Virus record (IMG/VR): IMGVR_UViG_3300045119_000359
Span: 1-54,810 of that record
Source of the DNA: a virus
DNA: 54,810 nucleotides
Direction: 5' to 3' (one strand)
Positions 40,751-47,962 of this stretch are shown here, piece by piece (the first letter of the stretch is position 1; each line of letters starts with the position of its first letter). A model generated the notes under the pieces. That model worked only from the letters and a program-made list of their open reading frames with translations. It had not been told where the DNA came from and searched no databases. The position numbers were made by a program, and so were the translations under genes.

Positions 40751-42187
40751 TTATTCGGCCATGACTTTCTTCATCCGGCGTGCTGCTCTTGCTGCTCGTA
40801 CGGCAATGATGCGCTTCTCTCTTTCCTTCCTTCGCTCGGCGTCTGCCAAGTTCTTTTTCCCGCCGAATGCTTCATAAGCCGCATCGAGTGAACGGTAAAC
40901 CGTCAGTTCTCCGCGACGTTCGGCACGTTCAACGAGCGCATGCGCAATGGTCTCGCTTCCCAATATCCCGCAGCAAAACTCCAAGTCACTGACGAGAGTC
41001 CACGGCTTGCTTTGTTGCATCATCCATCGAATAGCCGGAAGATCAACGGAGTTCCCGCCGTGAAGCGTCTTTTGTGGCAACTCTCCCGCGTACCGCTTGC
41101 CTTGGTGCGCGTAAATGGACAAGTCACCTTTTGCCGTGTCATATCCCGAATAGTAACCCACGGTTGCGGTCGGGACTAAGGCACAAAGCTCGCTCAGGTT
41201 GTCTCGGTTTGCGCCCATTGAACCGCTCGCGTCGATCAACACCGTTCCACCGGGTTTTTGTCTCACTCGGCGCGAGAAAAGCCCGTTGGCATCTCCACTG
41301 ACTACCGCAGAAACGTAGCGTGTCGGGTTAATGATTACACCGTTGGGCGCGTTGCGTCGGCTGATGGTCTTTTCCTTGGCGCAAAAGACAGACTTTGGCC
41401 GGAGGTCGTGAATGTCCATTTTACCGTCGAATGCGTCACCGTGTTCCGGTGGCATCAGTATTTCGCCGCCTTCCTCGGTTTCGATTTCCTCACCTTGTTC
41501 CGGTTCGGGTTGCTCCATCAGGGCAACGAGCATCGAAATCGCTCTGGCGCGTTTACTGCGAAGCTTCGCCATTTTAACGACTTGGGCGACTCCCGAAAAC
41601 ATGTTGTCACCGATCGCCTTCCGTACCTTGTGGTAACCTTTCGTCCGTGCCTTAATCTCGGAAGCGTTCCCCTGCCCGTAATGATGCAACATCGCCACGG
41701 TTCGCACCGCGTTTAAGAGGTTGCCGTTGCGAAGCTGTGCCGTGTCGTCTTTCGGGTGGCGCGTGATGTGCCGCTTGTTCTTCAACAGGACTCGGACTCC
41801 ATCCATGGCCGTCTTTAGGTGCGCTCGGCGGTACGGCCGAATTGAGGCAACGTCAGGAAGCGGCGAAGTTTCAATGTTTACATCGTCCACGATCTGTCCG
41901 GCGATTGCCTCGTTTTCGGTTTTGGGTTTCTTCCGGCGCGGAGTGTGCCGTGTGGCGTGCCGTGTCTCATGGCCGCGCACGGTGATTCCATACGCATCAT
42001 CCGAAGCGGGTGCGCCGATCTTAACAACATTCCCGCCTCCTGTCTCTCTCTCGTACTCGGTGAAGCCGCCAATTTGCATTGCGTCGGTTCGCTCCTTCAG
42101 TACGATTTGCGCCTTTCGTAACTTTCCGTCCGGTACGCTGGCGCGTATTGCATCGCGCACCGTTCGTTTACTCGGTTTTGCTTTCAA
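40751..42187 (-). CDS. vWA-domain protein with HExxH metallopeptidase-like N-terminus (478 aa)
   Basis: The C-terminal half is a von Willebrand A domain: TVLIDASGSMGANRDN carries the MIDAS motif (D319, S321, S323), with later TLVSDLEFCCG as another acidic loop. The N-terminal region has GHETRHATRH (HExxH at 73-77, further His at 81), then a basic stretch and IVDDVNIET, a layout like the metallopeptidase-plus-vWA (DUF2201/CobT-like) proteins that pair with MoxR-type AAA+ ATPases. An acidic linker (about 226-250) separates the halves. The ATPase partner is encoded just upstream at 42461-43210. The pair probably remodels or metallates a target protein; the target is unknown. Confidence 0.8.
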   Translation of the reverse strand: MKAKPSKRTVRDAIRASVPDGKLRKAQIVLKERTDAMQIGGFTEYERETGGGNVVKIGAPASDDAYGITVRGHETRHATRHTPRRKKPKTENEAIAGQIVDDVNIETSPLPDVASIRPYRRAHLKTAMDGVRVLLKNKRHITRHPKDDTAQLRNGNLLNAVRTVAMLHHYGQGNASEIKARTKGYHKVRKAIGDNMFSGVAQVVKMAKLRSKRARAISMLVALMEQPEPEQGEEIETEEGGEILMPPEHGDAFDGKMDIHDLRPKSVFCAKEKTISRRNAPNGVIINPTRYVSAVVSGDANGLFSRRVRQKPGGTVLIDASGSMGANRDNLSELCALVPTATVGYYSGYDTAKGDLSIYAHQGKRYAGELPQKTLHGGNSVDLPAIRWMMQQSKPWTLVSDLEFCCGILGSETIAHALVERAERRGELTVYRSLDAAYEAFGGKKNLADAERRKEREKRIIAVRAARAARRMKKVMAE

Positions 42188-42188
42188 T

Positions 42189-42458
42189 TTAGCCGCCTTT
42201 CCTTGTTAGACCGTCAACGAATCGGAAAAAGTCCTCAACGTTGGACAGGTCAATTTCGGGTTTCGTGTCCTGTGGCATGCTGGCGCAACTGATCGAAAAC
42301 GCCTTGTCCGGCATGTAATCCCAGTACCATTGGACGTTCAGACAAATAACGCAGGTGTGCGCCTTCGTGTTGTTAATGCATGAATCCTCATGCTCCCAAA
42401 CAAAGCCGCAAAAGTCGCATTTGTGCTTGTGTGTTCCGGTGTTGTGTTCGTGTTCCAT
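42189..42458 (-). CDS. Zinc-ribbon-like small protein (89 aa)
   Basis: An 89-residue protein with an N-terminal His-rich stretch (MEHEHNTGTHKHKCDFCG) and two Cys pairs, CDFC and CVIC, which can hold one zinc ion. The rest is soluble and acidic (DLSNVEDFFRFVDGL). It lies between the AAA+ gene and the vWA gene with gaps of two and one bases, so all three are likely co-translated. It may act as an adaptor for the ATPase-vWA complex. Confidence 0.75.
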   Translation of the reverse strand: MEHEHNTGTHKHKCDFCGFVWEHEDSCINNTKAHTCVICLNVQWYWDYMPDKAFSISCASMPQDTKPEIDLSNVEDFFRFVDGLTRKGG

Positions 42459-42460
42459 GA

Positions 42461-43210
42461 TTAGTCAGCCTTCAGAGCGTTCCGTTGAGCGTCCACCATT
42501 GCCATAAGGACGGTTTTGCCTTGTCCCTCACCGAATACCAGTTCGGCGGCCAGTTCGTCGCTCAAGCCCTGCTTTCGCAGATGCTCAAAGGATAACATCC
42601 GGCGCGGCGTGATGGTCGGTGTCCAGTTGTACTCGTCCGGCTCGTTCTGCACCTTGTTTAAGATGAAAGCCGCGCTTTCGGGCGATAGCCGCCGGATAAT
42701 TCCGTCGTGCGGTGTGTCGCATCGCAGAACGATGTCGAACCTATCAAGTACCGCCTCGGCCAGTTGATCGGGTGAACCGTTCATGGTCGCAATTACGCGG
42801 TAGCCTTTGGCGGGTTTGATCGCCTCGCCATTGTCCAAGTTTAGGACGCATACCGCCTCGTCGTCGAGTACGGCTTGCAAGGTCGAATCAAGTTCGCCTC
42901 CGGCTTTGTGGATTTCGTCCGTCACCAGTGGAACGCCTTTGATTGCTGCCCTTGCAGCCGGAGCGTTCGCCCAGAACGTCGAACCGTCACGGAGTAGAAA
43001 CTTGCCGTAAAGGGCATCCGGAAACATGCCCTGTGTTAAGGTGATGCGCTCGCTTTCCGGTGAGAGTGAGAGCGCGTAAGTAGTTTTGCCGCTTCCGGGT
43101 TTGCCATAGAGCAACTGTCGGCGCGGCGGGTTCGGGAGAGCATTCACGATGGAAAGCACCCTCGGCCAATCCTGAATTGAAACTTTCTCAGTTCCGATGG
43201 TTTTTGTCAT
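42461..43210 (-). CDS. MoxR/CobS-like AAA+ ATPase (249 aa)
   Basis: A 249-residue AAA+ ATPase: Walker A GKPGSGKTT (36-44), Walker B PLVTDE (94-99), sensor 1 ATMN (141-144) and an arginine-finger-like LDRFD (155-159). The LTQGMFPDALYGKF loop and the sensor region match the MoxR/CobS class, which works with vWA partners. It starts at ATG 43210, in the divergent region shared with the early genes. First gene of a three-gene cassette separate from the virion operon. Confidence 0.87.
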   Translation of the reverse strand: MTKTIGTEKVSIQDWPRVLSIVNALPNPPRRQLLYGKPGSGKTTYALSLSPESERITLTQGMFPDALYGKFLLRDGSTFWANAPAARAAIKGVPLVTDEIHKAGGELDSTLQAVLDDEAVCVLNLDNGEAIKPAKGYRVIATMNGSPDQLAEAVLDRFDIVLRCDTPHDGIIRRLSPESAAFILNKVQNEPDEYNWTPTITPRRMLSFEHLRKQGLSDELAAELVFGEGQGKTVLMAMVDAQRNALKAD

Positions 43211-43376
43211 ATAGAGTTAGAACACTGCGAAGCCGTTCCGTTCAATCAAAAGGTGAAGAAAGTTTAGCCGGTGGCATCATATCTAAGACTCCCCCCTATA
43301 GTCCCCCCAAAGCAACGGTTTTTTCGGGCTTTCGGGACGGGTTGGCATGCTTTACGCTCTTATGACAAGGTGACAC
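43211..43376. promoter_or_regulatory. Divergent control region between AAA+ cassette and early genes
   Basis: This 166-bp gap separates divergent transcription units. It contains a weak sixth match to the 17-bp operator (TGCGAAGCCGTTCCGTT at 43226-43242), just upstream of the AAA+ start. A purine/pyrimidine-biased stretch with C-runs lies near 43289-43308. GACAAGGTGACAC before 43377 is the ribosome site for the plus-strand gene. No clean -35/-10 pair was found for either side. Confidence 0.45.
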
Positions 43377-43598
43377 ATGACAACAAGACGCAAGAGCGAC
43401 AAAGCGATACGCGACTACATGGCGCGGCTCGGATCGCAGAAAAAGCGCATGTCTCCGGCTGCCATCGAGCAACGACGCGCCGCCGGGGCTAGGAGCGGTG
43501 CCGCCCGCCGCGCCGCCGCGACGACGCGCCCCCCCAGCCCGCCCGCGACCCGGACTAGCACAACTCGACCTTTGGAAGATCACGCCCATGAAGCCTGA
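43377..43598 (+). CDS. Small basic protein (73 aa), first early gene
   Basis: A 73-residue Arg/Ala/Pro-rich protein with YMARLGSQKKRMSPAAIEQR then RAAGARSGAARRAA, resembling short basic phage proteins of the 'lGxxKkxx...rrxAaxAg' type. AAGGTG precedes the ATG. The C-terminal third is very GC-rich and low-complexity. Possibly a DNA- or RNA-binding peptide. Confidence 0.55.
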   Translation: MTTRRKSDKAIRDYMARLGSQKKRMSPAAIEQRRAAGARSGAARRAAATTRPPSPPATRTSTTRPLEDHAHEA

Positions 43599-43631
43599 CG
43601 GCACAGCACAACTTGACTTTTTTCCATGATC

Positions 43632-43648
43632 TACGAAGCTACTTGGTA
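43632..43648. promoter_or_regulatory. 17-bp palindromic operator, site e
   Basis: TACGAAGCTACTTGGTA, ending two bases before ATG 43651. It matches the operator shared with sites at 43818, 44225, 46052 and 47966. Unlike those it has no good -35 at the expected spacing, so it may regulate by blocking initiation or belong to a weak promoter. Confidence 0.55.
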
Positions 43649-43650
43649 TT

Positions 43651-43812
43651 ATGACAACAACATCGACAGCAATCAAGGACTTTCTAAGGAAAGCCGGTAG
43701 CAAAGGCGGGAAGAAATCCGCCCAACATCCAGAGAGAAAACGGCTCAATCGTGAAGCGGCAATTTCACGGTGGCGAGGCCACATGCCAGCACCAAAAGAA
43801 ATCCCGAAATAG
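43651..43812 (+). CDS. Small basic protein (53 aa)
   Basis: ATG 43651 to TAG 43812 encodes 53 residues with FLRKAGSKGGKKSAQHPERK and REAAISRWRGH, similar in style to the small basic protein at 43377 and to short 'KGGK...RRW' phage peptides. It follows operator site e directly, and its stop lies four bases before the next promoter's -35. Probably nucleic-acid binding. Confidence 0.65.
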   Translation: MTTTSTAIKDFLRKAGSKGGKKSAQHPERKRLNREAAISRWRGHMPAPKEIPK

Positions 43813-43816
43813 TTAC

Positions 43817-43844
43817 TTGCCAAGCTGCTTGGAATGGCTATAAT
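43817..43844 (+). promoter_or_regulatory. Early promoter with operator site d
   Basis: TTGCCA (43817-43822), a 16-base spacer and a perfect TATAAT (43839-43844). The palindrome TGCCAAGCTGCTTGGAA (43818-43834) fills the spacer and overlaps the -35. The start codon ATG 43854 is nine bases past the -10, so the transcript has almost no leader. Confidence 0.75.
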
Positions 43845-43853
43845 AGCAGCAAG

Positions 43854-44078
43854 ATGAAACACCGAAACTCAATAAGAATCAGACTTCCCCCCTCAACCTC
43901 CTACGAGGAACGATGCGCGGCCAGAGAGCGAGCCAAGTACCGAATCGTGGAAGAAATCGACGGGAAGTTTAACGTCTTTCTCAGCAACACCGACCCTGAC
44001 GACCTTGTGTTTGGCAGGGCATTCCCACTGGCGACATTCAACACTCACGACGAGGCAGTCGCGTTTACCACAACATGA
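43854..44078 (+). CDS. Small hypothetical protein (74 aa)
   Basis: ATG 43854 is set by the promoter just upstream; the frame extends further back, but that part precedes the predicted transcript. The 74-residue product is basic then acidic (YEERCAARERAKYRIVEEID, DPDDLVFGRAFPLATFNTHD) and soluble. It overlaps the next gene by ATGA. No family is recognised. Confidence 0.65.
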   Translation: MKHRNSIRIRLPPSTSYEERCAARERAKYRIVEEIDGKFNVFLSNTDPDDLVFGRAFPLATFNTHDEAVAFTTT

Positions 44079-44254
44079 AACGACCACCCGTTGAGTCCAT
44101 CGCAGACTTCAAGCACCGCATCGCGCTAATCATGCGCAACAGGGAAGGTGGCAAGGTGTACTCCATCATTGGAGCAGCGCGGCCAGACCCCTGCGTCATT
44201 CGACCGAAACAATCTCTTGACAAATGCCAAGCAGCATGGCATAATGAAGCATGA
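44075..44254 (+). CDS. Small hypothetical protein (59 aa)
   Basis: ATG 44075 overlaps the previous stop, and its own stop overlaps the next start (ATGA at 44251-44254). The 59-residue product contains SIADFKHRIALIMRNREGGK and a Cys/Pro-rich centre. The last 13 codons contain the promoter and operator for the next gene, so coding and regulatory signals are superimposed. Confidence 0.65.
   Translation: MKRPPVESIADFKHRIALIMRNREGGKVYSIIGAARPDPCVIRPKQSLDKCQAAWHNEA
44217..44245 (+). promoter_or_regulatory. Early promoter with operator site a
   Basis: TTGACA (44217-44222) and CATAAT (44240-44245) with a 17-base spacer filled by TGCCAAGCAGCATGGCA (44225-44241). ATG 44251 begins five bases after the -10, where transcription itself should start, so the mRNA is predicted to be leaderless. 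Confidence 0.8.
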
Positions 44255-44511
44255 CCAAGAAACACTTTATCGAACTGGCCGATACCATACGGTACCAGAA
44301 CGAGCGCAGAAGGAAGGCCAGTCTGCCGCTGATGTTCGACATTGCGACTATTGAGGCACTGGCTGATTTCTGCCAGTCTCAGAACCCGCATTTCAACCGC
44401 TCCCGCTGGCTCGGCTACATCGCCGGAACAAACGGCAGTAACGGGGGAGCAATCAAGCCAAGCACCACCAGCACAACCAAAGATTTGGACGAGATCATCG
44501 AACAAACATGA
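44251..44511 (+). CDS. Conserved small phage protein (86 aa)
   Basis: An 86-residue protein starting MTKKHFIELADTIRY and containing ADFCQSQNPHFNRSRWLGYI then AGTNGSNGG. I recognise this as a very common unassigned early protein of tailed phages, located near recombination and replication genes. Expression should come from the promoter at 44217-44245 with no leader. Function unknown. Confidence 0.85.
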   Translation: MTKKHFIELADTIRYQNERRRKASLPLMFDIATIEALADFCQSQNPHFNRSRWLGYIAGTNGSNGGAIKPSTTSTTKDLDEIIEQT

Positions 44512-45152
44512 ACACACTAACACCTAACAGGATTTTACAGCAAGGCGACGAGTACCGAGACAACGGGAAATGGAAACTAATTCCCAATCGGGACTTTGGA
44601 TTGCAGATTCAATTCACCGACTACAAAGAGGTACGACGACCGAACGAAACTTTACGGGAGACGCCAGATACGGCCAAAGATGCGCCGACTGAAGCACCCA
44701 AGCGGGTAGCGTCTCCCACCCCAATCTCGCCGGACAGGTCACAATCCCCTGCGAAGGCAGAGAGTGACAAATCTCCCGTAGCTAGTCACTCGGCTACGGG
44801 AGACGCCTCTTACCTTCCCACAGTGGTAAGCAAAAAGGCGCACGGCAGCGTAAAGGTCGTTGACCCCACTGATAACAGAGGCACAAAAGACATGCCAGTG
44901 ATTATCACGAAGATTTACCACCCACAGGCTGATGTTACATGGCATTCGTCCGAGCCGCCCACCCGGTGGATTGGGCGCAATGGCACGTTCAGCAGTGTTG
45001 GACTGAAGCTTATCAGGAATAAGTCCGGCACGATCACCATCAAACCAGTGGGCAAGCGGGGATTGGCCAAGAACGCGGAGATTGAGTTTCCGATCAATGC
45101 CATCCCGCAGATCATTCACTTTCTAACAGACAACAAAACACCGACAACATGA
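44508..45152 (+). CDS. Hypothetical protein with disordered middle (214 aa)
   Basis: Starts in an ATGA overlap. The first ~45 residues and the last ~75 (DMPVIITKIYHPQADVTWHS, TFSSVGLKLIRNKSGTITIK) look folded and beta-rich; the middle is Pro/Ser/Thr/Lys-rich and disordered. The coding sequence contains an 11-bp perfect hairpin at 44772-44803 in the disordered section. No recognised family; a DNA-binding or scaffold role in early infection is possible. Confidence 0.6.
   Translation: MNTLTPNRILQQGDEYRDNGKWKLIPNRDFGLQIQFTDYKEVRRPNETLRETPDTAKDAPTEAPKRVASPTPISPDRSQSPAKAESDKSPVASHSATGDASYLPTVVSKKAHGSVKVVDPTDNRGTKDMPVIITKIYHPQADVTWHSSEPPTRWIGRNGTFSSVGLKLIRNKSGTITIKPVGKRGLAKNAEIEFPINAIPQIIHFLTDNKTPTT
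44772..44803. repeat. Perfect 11-bp hairpin inside a gene
   Basis: TCTCCCGTAGC (44772-44782) pairs with GCTACGGGAGA (44793-44803) across a 10-base loop. Related pieces, GGGAGACGC near 44658 and 44798 and GCGTCTCCC near 44709, give further inverted matches in the same gene. No U-run follows, so not a standard terminator. Confidence 0.65.
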
Positions 45153-45475
45153 CAATGAACGCAAAACGAATTGCAGTACAACCCGACCACGACGAGGAAT
45201 GCGAAGCAGCACTCCACGCAGAGCTAAGATCGCTCCGCGCCCACAAGCTGCGGCTCGACCGCGAGCTGCCGCTGATGCGCAAAGAGAATCAACGGCTGAC
45301 AGGATTCCTACAGGATGCTGCGGCCTACGTTCGCGTCATGGATGGCACAGAGGATAACCAGACCCTGGCGACCCTGGTGCACGACATCAACGGACTGGCC
45401 AATGACGAACCCTGCTTTCTGCCCCGGGTCAGCGGTTACGCGAAAGCAGAAGCACAACAACAACTCAAACGATGA
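45149..45475 (+). CDS. Hypothetical coiled-coil protein (108 aa)
   Basis: A 108-residue protein overlapping its neighbours by ATGA at both ends. The central region (LHAELRSLRAHKLRLDRELP then MRKENQRLTGFLQDAAAYVR) is a predicted coiled coil; the C-terminus has ATLVHDINGLANDEPCFLPR. No family is recognised. Confidence 0.65.
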   Translation: MTMNAKRIAVQPDHDEECEAALHAELRSLRAHKLRLDRELPLMRKENQRLTGFLQDAAAYVRVMDGTEDNQTLATLVHDINGLANDEPCFLPRVSGYAKAEAQQQLKR

Positions 45476-45780
45476 AGACAAACGAATTTCAGGATTTACC
45501 CCGGAGTTATTGGGAGACACTCGATACTCTGGTGGATGGCGGCTGGGAACCACTCATTAACTGGCTCAAAGCCGAGGGAAGATGGCATGTCAATCTCAGC
45601 CACCACACCGCACCCGTTCCAGTGGTGTACGTTGACTTGGATTCCGGCACTCAGCACTACAATCCGCACCGCTACCGTAAGCACGGCTACGGAGCAACAC
45701 TGGCCGAAGCACTGGACGAGGCATTCAAACAAGTCCTGCACCTGATTGAACCCGCACCGCCGCAAACACCAACGATATGA
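45472..45780 (+). CDS. Hypothetical protein (102 aa)
   Basis: A 102-residue soluble protein with LVDGGWEPLINWLKAEGRWH and GYGATLAEALDEAFKQVLHL. The second segment has the form of a small phage helical motif ('G-x-T-x-x-E-A-L-x-x-A'). Linked by ATGA overlaps within the operon. Function unknown. Confidence 0.65.
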   Translation: MKTNEFQDLPRSYWETLDTLVDGGWEPLINWLKAEGRWHVNLSHHTAPVPVVYVDLDSGTQHYNPHRYRKHGYGATLAEALDEAFKQVLHLIEPAPPQTPTI

Positions 45781-46037
45781 ACATCGACAAAGTAGAGCAA
45801 TTCGTCGCCGCAGGACAGCGAGCGCAGAACGCCGCAGATGAAATCATCAAGCGGCACTCCCGCGTCATTAACCGGGAATACGTCAAGCGGTGGGCATTGG
45901 ACTACGCTCGCACCAAACGCTCTCACCCTTTCAGCCGCGTCTCGGAGCAGTTTCTGAATATGATCGAATGCGACACCAAAGCTGCCATCCGTAGCAGGAT
46001 TGACCGGCATCCCTCCAAGGGAAAAACTTTAATGTAA
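45777..46037 (+). CDS. Hypothetical helical protein (86 aa)
   Basis: An 86-residue basic helical protein (EQFVAAGQRAQNAADEIIKR, SRVSEQFLNMIECDTKAAIR). It ends the operon that begins near 43854; the next promoter starts seven bases after its stop. It may bind nucleic acid, but no motif shows this. Confidence 0.65.
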   Translation: MNIDKVEQFVAAGQRAQNAADEIIKRHSRVINREYVKRWALDYARTKRSHPFSRVSEQFLNMIECDTKAAIRSRIDRHPSKGKTLM

Positions 46038-46043
46038 CCCCCC

Positions 46044-46072
46044 TTGACAAATACGAAGCAGGTTGGTAATTT
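46044..46072 (+). promoter_or_regulatory. Early promoter with operator site c
   Basis: TTGACA (46044-46049) and TAATTT (46067-46072), 17-base spacer, with the palindrome TACGAAGCAGGTTGGTA (46052-46068) between. The gene it serves encodes a zinc-finger protein (46089), a candidate for the regulator acting on this operator. Confidence 0.75.
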
Positions 46073-46088
46073 GCACAACTTCAAACCT

Positions 46089-46622
46089 ATGGATAGTAAC
46101 ACCGATACAGATCACACAGAGCAGCTAACCACTTTGGAGAACATCGCAATCTCAGAGAAATTGCCGATGCCTCTTAACCCGTCAGAAATGCCATGTCCGA
46201 AATGCGGCAAGGTATTTGGGAGCAAGAACGCGCTCCATATGCACGACATGAGAGTCCACTCCAAGAAACTTGGGGATGGATTCCGATGGAAGGGCAAGGG
46301 CGTAGCCGTTCCGGTACTAACCCGCGAACAACGACTGGCGAATCGGAGAGCATACAACCGCAAATGGCGCATGGAGCGCGGCATGAAGCCACGACCATCG
46401 TCCTACAGGGGCGGCAACAAGGGCATGAAGCTTTCCAAGTGGACGCCCGAAAGACGCCGGAAATTCATCGCCACCATGAAGGCGAAGAACCAGAGCAACA
46501 AGCCTATCGAGCTGAAGCCGAAGGCAGTTACCCCGGTGCTGCAATCGGTCAACTTCTGTCCACGCTGCGGCTGCAACGTCGAAGTGGTGCGCAAAGCAAT
46601 CGAGTTTGCCGATCGAGTATGA
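46089..46622 (+). CDS. C2H2 zinc-finger DNA-binding protein (177 aa)
   Basis: The finger CPKCGKVFGSKNALHMHDMR..H (about residues 36-58) is a classical C2H2 unit. A long basic region follows (QRLANRRAYNRKWRMERGMK, WTPERRRKFIATMKAKNQ), and the C-terminus has a second zinc element, FCPRCGCN. Such proteins act as phage transcription regulators or nucleic-acid-binding factors. I start at ATG 46089, 16 bases after the -10 box; an in-frame ATG at 46044 lies inside the promoter. Confidence 0.8.
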   Translation: MDSNTDTDHTEQLTTLENIAISEKLPMPLNPSEMPCPKCGKVFGSKNALHMHDMRVHSKKLGDGFRWKGKGVAVPVLTREQRLANRRAYNRKWRMERGMKPRPSSYRGGNKGMKLSKWTPERRRKFIATMKAKNQSNKPIELKPKAVTPVLQSVNFCPRCGCNVEVVRKAIEFADRV

Positions 46623-46903
46623 AACAGACATTCATGGCCGCGAGAGGCAAGCCGCGTCGGGTGGATTTCGGACTTCACAAGCAGGACTTTGAGGCCGCGC
46701 TGTTGGGGTCACTTGGACAATCCACACTCTCCATTGCAGTAAGCACTCAACTCTCAAGAGGGCAGGTCACCTACAGGCTTCGCAAGGCCGGAGTACGCCT
46801 TGGCGACTACCGCAGTGGCCAAAGCACCATTGCCAGACTGGTGATGCGCAACATGCGTCCAGTTTTGGAACGGGAGCTGCACGATCACTTGAGGAAACTC
46901 TGA
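46619..46903 (+). CDS. Small HTH DNA-binding protein (94 aa)
   Basis: Starts in an ATGA overlap with the zinc-finger gene. Residues about 25-60 read as a helix-turn-helix (AALLGSLGQSTLSIAVSTQL then SRGQVTYRLRKAGVRLGDYR). The C-terminus is helical and basic. A further candidate for the protein binding the palindromic operator. The longer frame upstream to 46193 is an overlap artefact with the zinc-finger gene. Confidence 0.75.
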   Translation: MKQTFMAARGKPRRVDFGLHKQDFEAALLGSLGQSTLSIAVSTQLSRGQVTYRLRKAGVRLGDYRSGQSTIARLVMRNMRPVLERELHDHLRKL

Positions 46904-47097
46904 TGTTCAACAACCTGACCAAACGAGAATTGACGGCAGTCCGTAGCTCGGTGCGCAACTCCATCGAGTTATACAAGGGCTACGTCAAGCTGCGTCCCGA
47001 ATCGCCAGTCATGGCACGAAAACAGGGACAGAAGCGTCAACGTCTGATCGACCTGACGTCTGCCCTTGAGAAACTCAGCGACAAACATTTTTTATGA
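46903..47097 (+). CDS. Small basic helical protein (64 aa)
   Basis: A 64-residue Lys/Arg-rich helical protein (LTAVRSSVRNSIELYKGYVK, GQKRQRLIDLTSALEKLSDK). Its ATG shares one base with the preceding stop (TGATG), and its stop overlaps the next gene by ATGA. No family is recognised. Confidence 0.65.
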   Translation: MFNNLTKRELTAVRSSVRNSIELYKGYVKLRPESPVMARKQGQKRQRLIDLTSALEKLSDKHFL

Positions 47098-47451
47098 GCA
47101 AAAACACACACTGCGATGCAGGGCCACCTTCACCGACCGCGATCAGGCTGGCGCACAGGCTGGCCGAGAAATTCCTTGAGAAAGGCCAAGCACTGGTAAT
47201 CAAGCCGGATGGTTCGATTACCACGGTAACCCCGGAGAACGGAACAGAACTTTCAGTTGGAAGAACTGAACCGGTTCGTGGATGGCTACATCGAAGTCAT
47301 ACGACCACCCGGCATCCCCGGTGTAATCATGGTTATCAATGAGGAAGGGAAACTCAAAGATCTGAAATTCAACGCCGTGGCCACCGTGATATGGCAGGTG
47401 GACGCAATCGTGGGCAATGCCCTTTTGTGCCACAGCGACCAGGTGAAATGA
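47094..47451 (+). CDS. DUF3846-like protein interrupted by a +1 frameshift
   Basis: The first frame (47094 onward) reads IKPDGSITTVTPENGTEL, the second (to 47451) reads EELNRFVDGYIEVIRPPGIP and ends with a 'ATVIWQVDAIVGNALL' type segment. Joined, they match the usual DUF3846 pattern (…DG…L.E.(L/M)...VDGYIE(V/I)I…(I/V)V(I/N)EEGK…N..AT…D.IVG.(A/V)L). The join needs a +1 shift at GAA CTT TCA (47247-47255), where CTT to TTT slippage like that of prfB would give GAA TTT CAG. Fused length would be about 118 residues. Without the shift the first frame adds an unrelated tail to 47342. A sequencing indel is possible. Confidence 0.6.
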
Positions 47452-47672
47452 AGTCGCTTTGTCTTTTGATGGCACTGGCGACAATCACCTTTGGCCAAAC
47501 ACTTGCTCCGGAGATTCCCTACATCGAACCGCCGTGGCTACAGGTCAACGCCATTCAGCATAAGCGAGCCGACCTGAAGCCGGAGAGCGTCAACATCATC
47601 ACCAGCGCAAAGCCGACCGTGAAACAGATCGACTTCAACCACTGGCAAATCACTTTCAGCAGCAGATTCTAA
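47448..47672 (+). CDS. Secreted small protein with signal peptide (74 aa)
   Basis: ATG 47448 overlaps the DUF3846-like stop by ATGA. The N-terminus MKSLCLLMALATITFGQTLA is a signal peptide with a likely cleavage after QTLA. The mature ~54 residues have IPYIEPPWLQVNAIQHKRAD and a beta-like end. It would act in the periplasm or outside the cell; no family is recognised. No lipobox is present. Confidence 0.65.
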   Translation: MKSLCLLMALATITFGQTLAPEIPYIEPPWLQVNAIQHKRADLKPESVNIITSAKPTVKQIDFNHWQITFSSRF

Positions 47673-47962
47673 TGAAGATCAACAAAACGAAATGTCCCAC
47701 CTGTCCATGGCGGGAGAACAGTCCCTATGCCTATCTGCGGGAAGAATTGACTCTGAGCGCGTTGAGTCGCACTTCCCGCATCTGTCATTGCACCGGAAGC
47801 AACGCCATTAACGCCGACACTGGCAAGCCAGAGTCAATCTGCCGTGGGGCGCGTGACGAGCAGCTACAATTCTTTGCGGCCACAGGATTCCTTCCGGAAG
47901 CAACCGACGAGGCGTGGATTGCCAAGTGCAAAAAGTTGAAAATAAAGCCTGATAATAATTGA
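47672..47962 (+). CDS. Cysteine-rich conserved phage protein (96 aa)
   Basis: A 96-residue protein with CPTCPWR near the N-terminus, ICHCTGSNA in the middle and ICRGARDEQLQFFAATGFLP later. The spaced Cys groups resemble a known family of small phage metal-binding proteins ('C-x2-C-P-[FW]-R ... C-H-x-T ... C-x-G-[AG]'). Starts one base inside the previous stop (TAATG). Function unknown; it may bind zinc or an iron-sulfur cluster. Confidence 0.7.
   Translation: MKINKTKCPTCPWRENSPYAYLREELTLSALSRTSRICHCTGSNAINADTGKPESICRGARDEQLQFFAATGFLPEATDEAWIAKCKKLKIKPDNN

Noticed and set aside
43613-43652. TTGACT...TATTAT promoter before 43651
   Set aside because: The boxes are 28 bases apart, too far for a sigma-70 promoter; only the operator palindrome was kept.
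43296-43862. 188-codon minus-strand frame across the early small genes
   Set aside because: It is antisense to two small genes and a promoter, with biased composition caused by the GC-rich stretch near 43500.
46193-46903. Long 236-codon plus-strand frame
   Set aside because: Only its last 94 codons (46619-46903) look like a protein; the rest is an off-frame reading of the zinc-finger gene.
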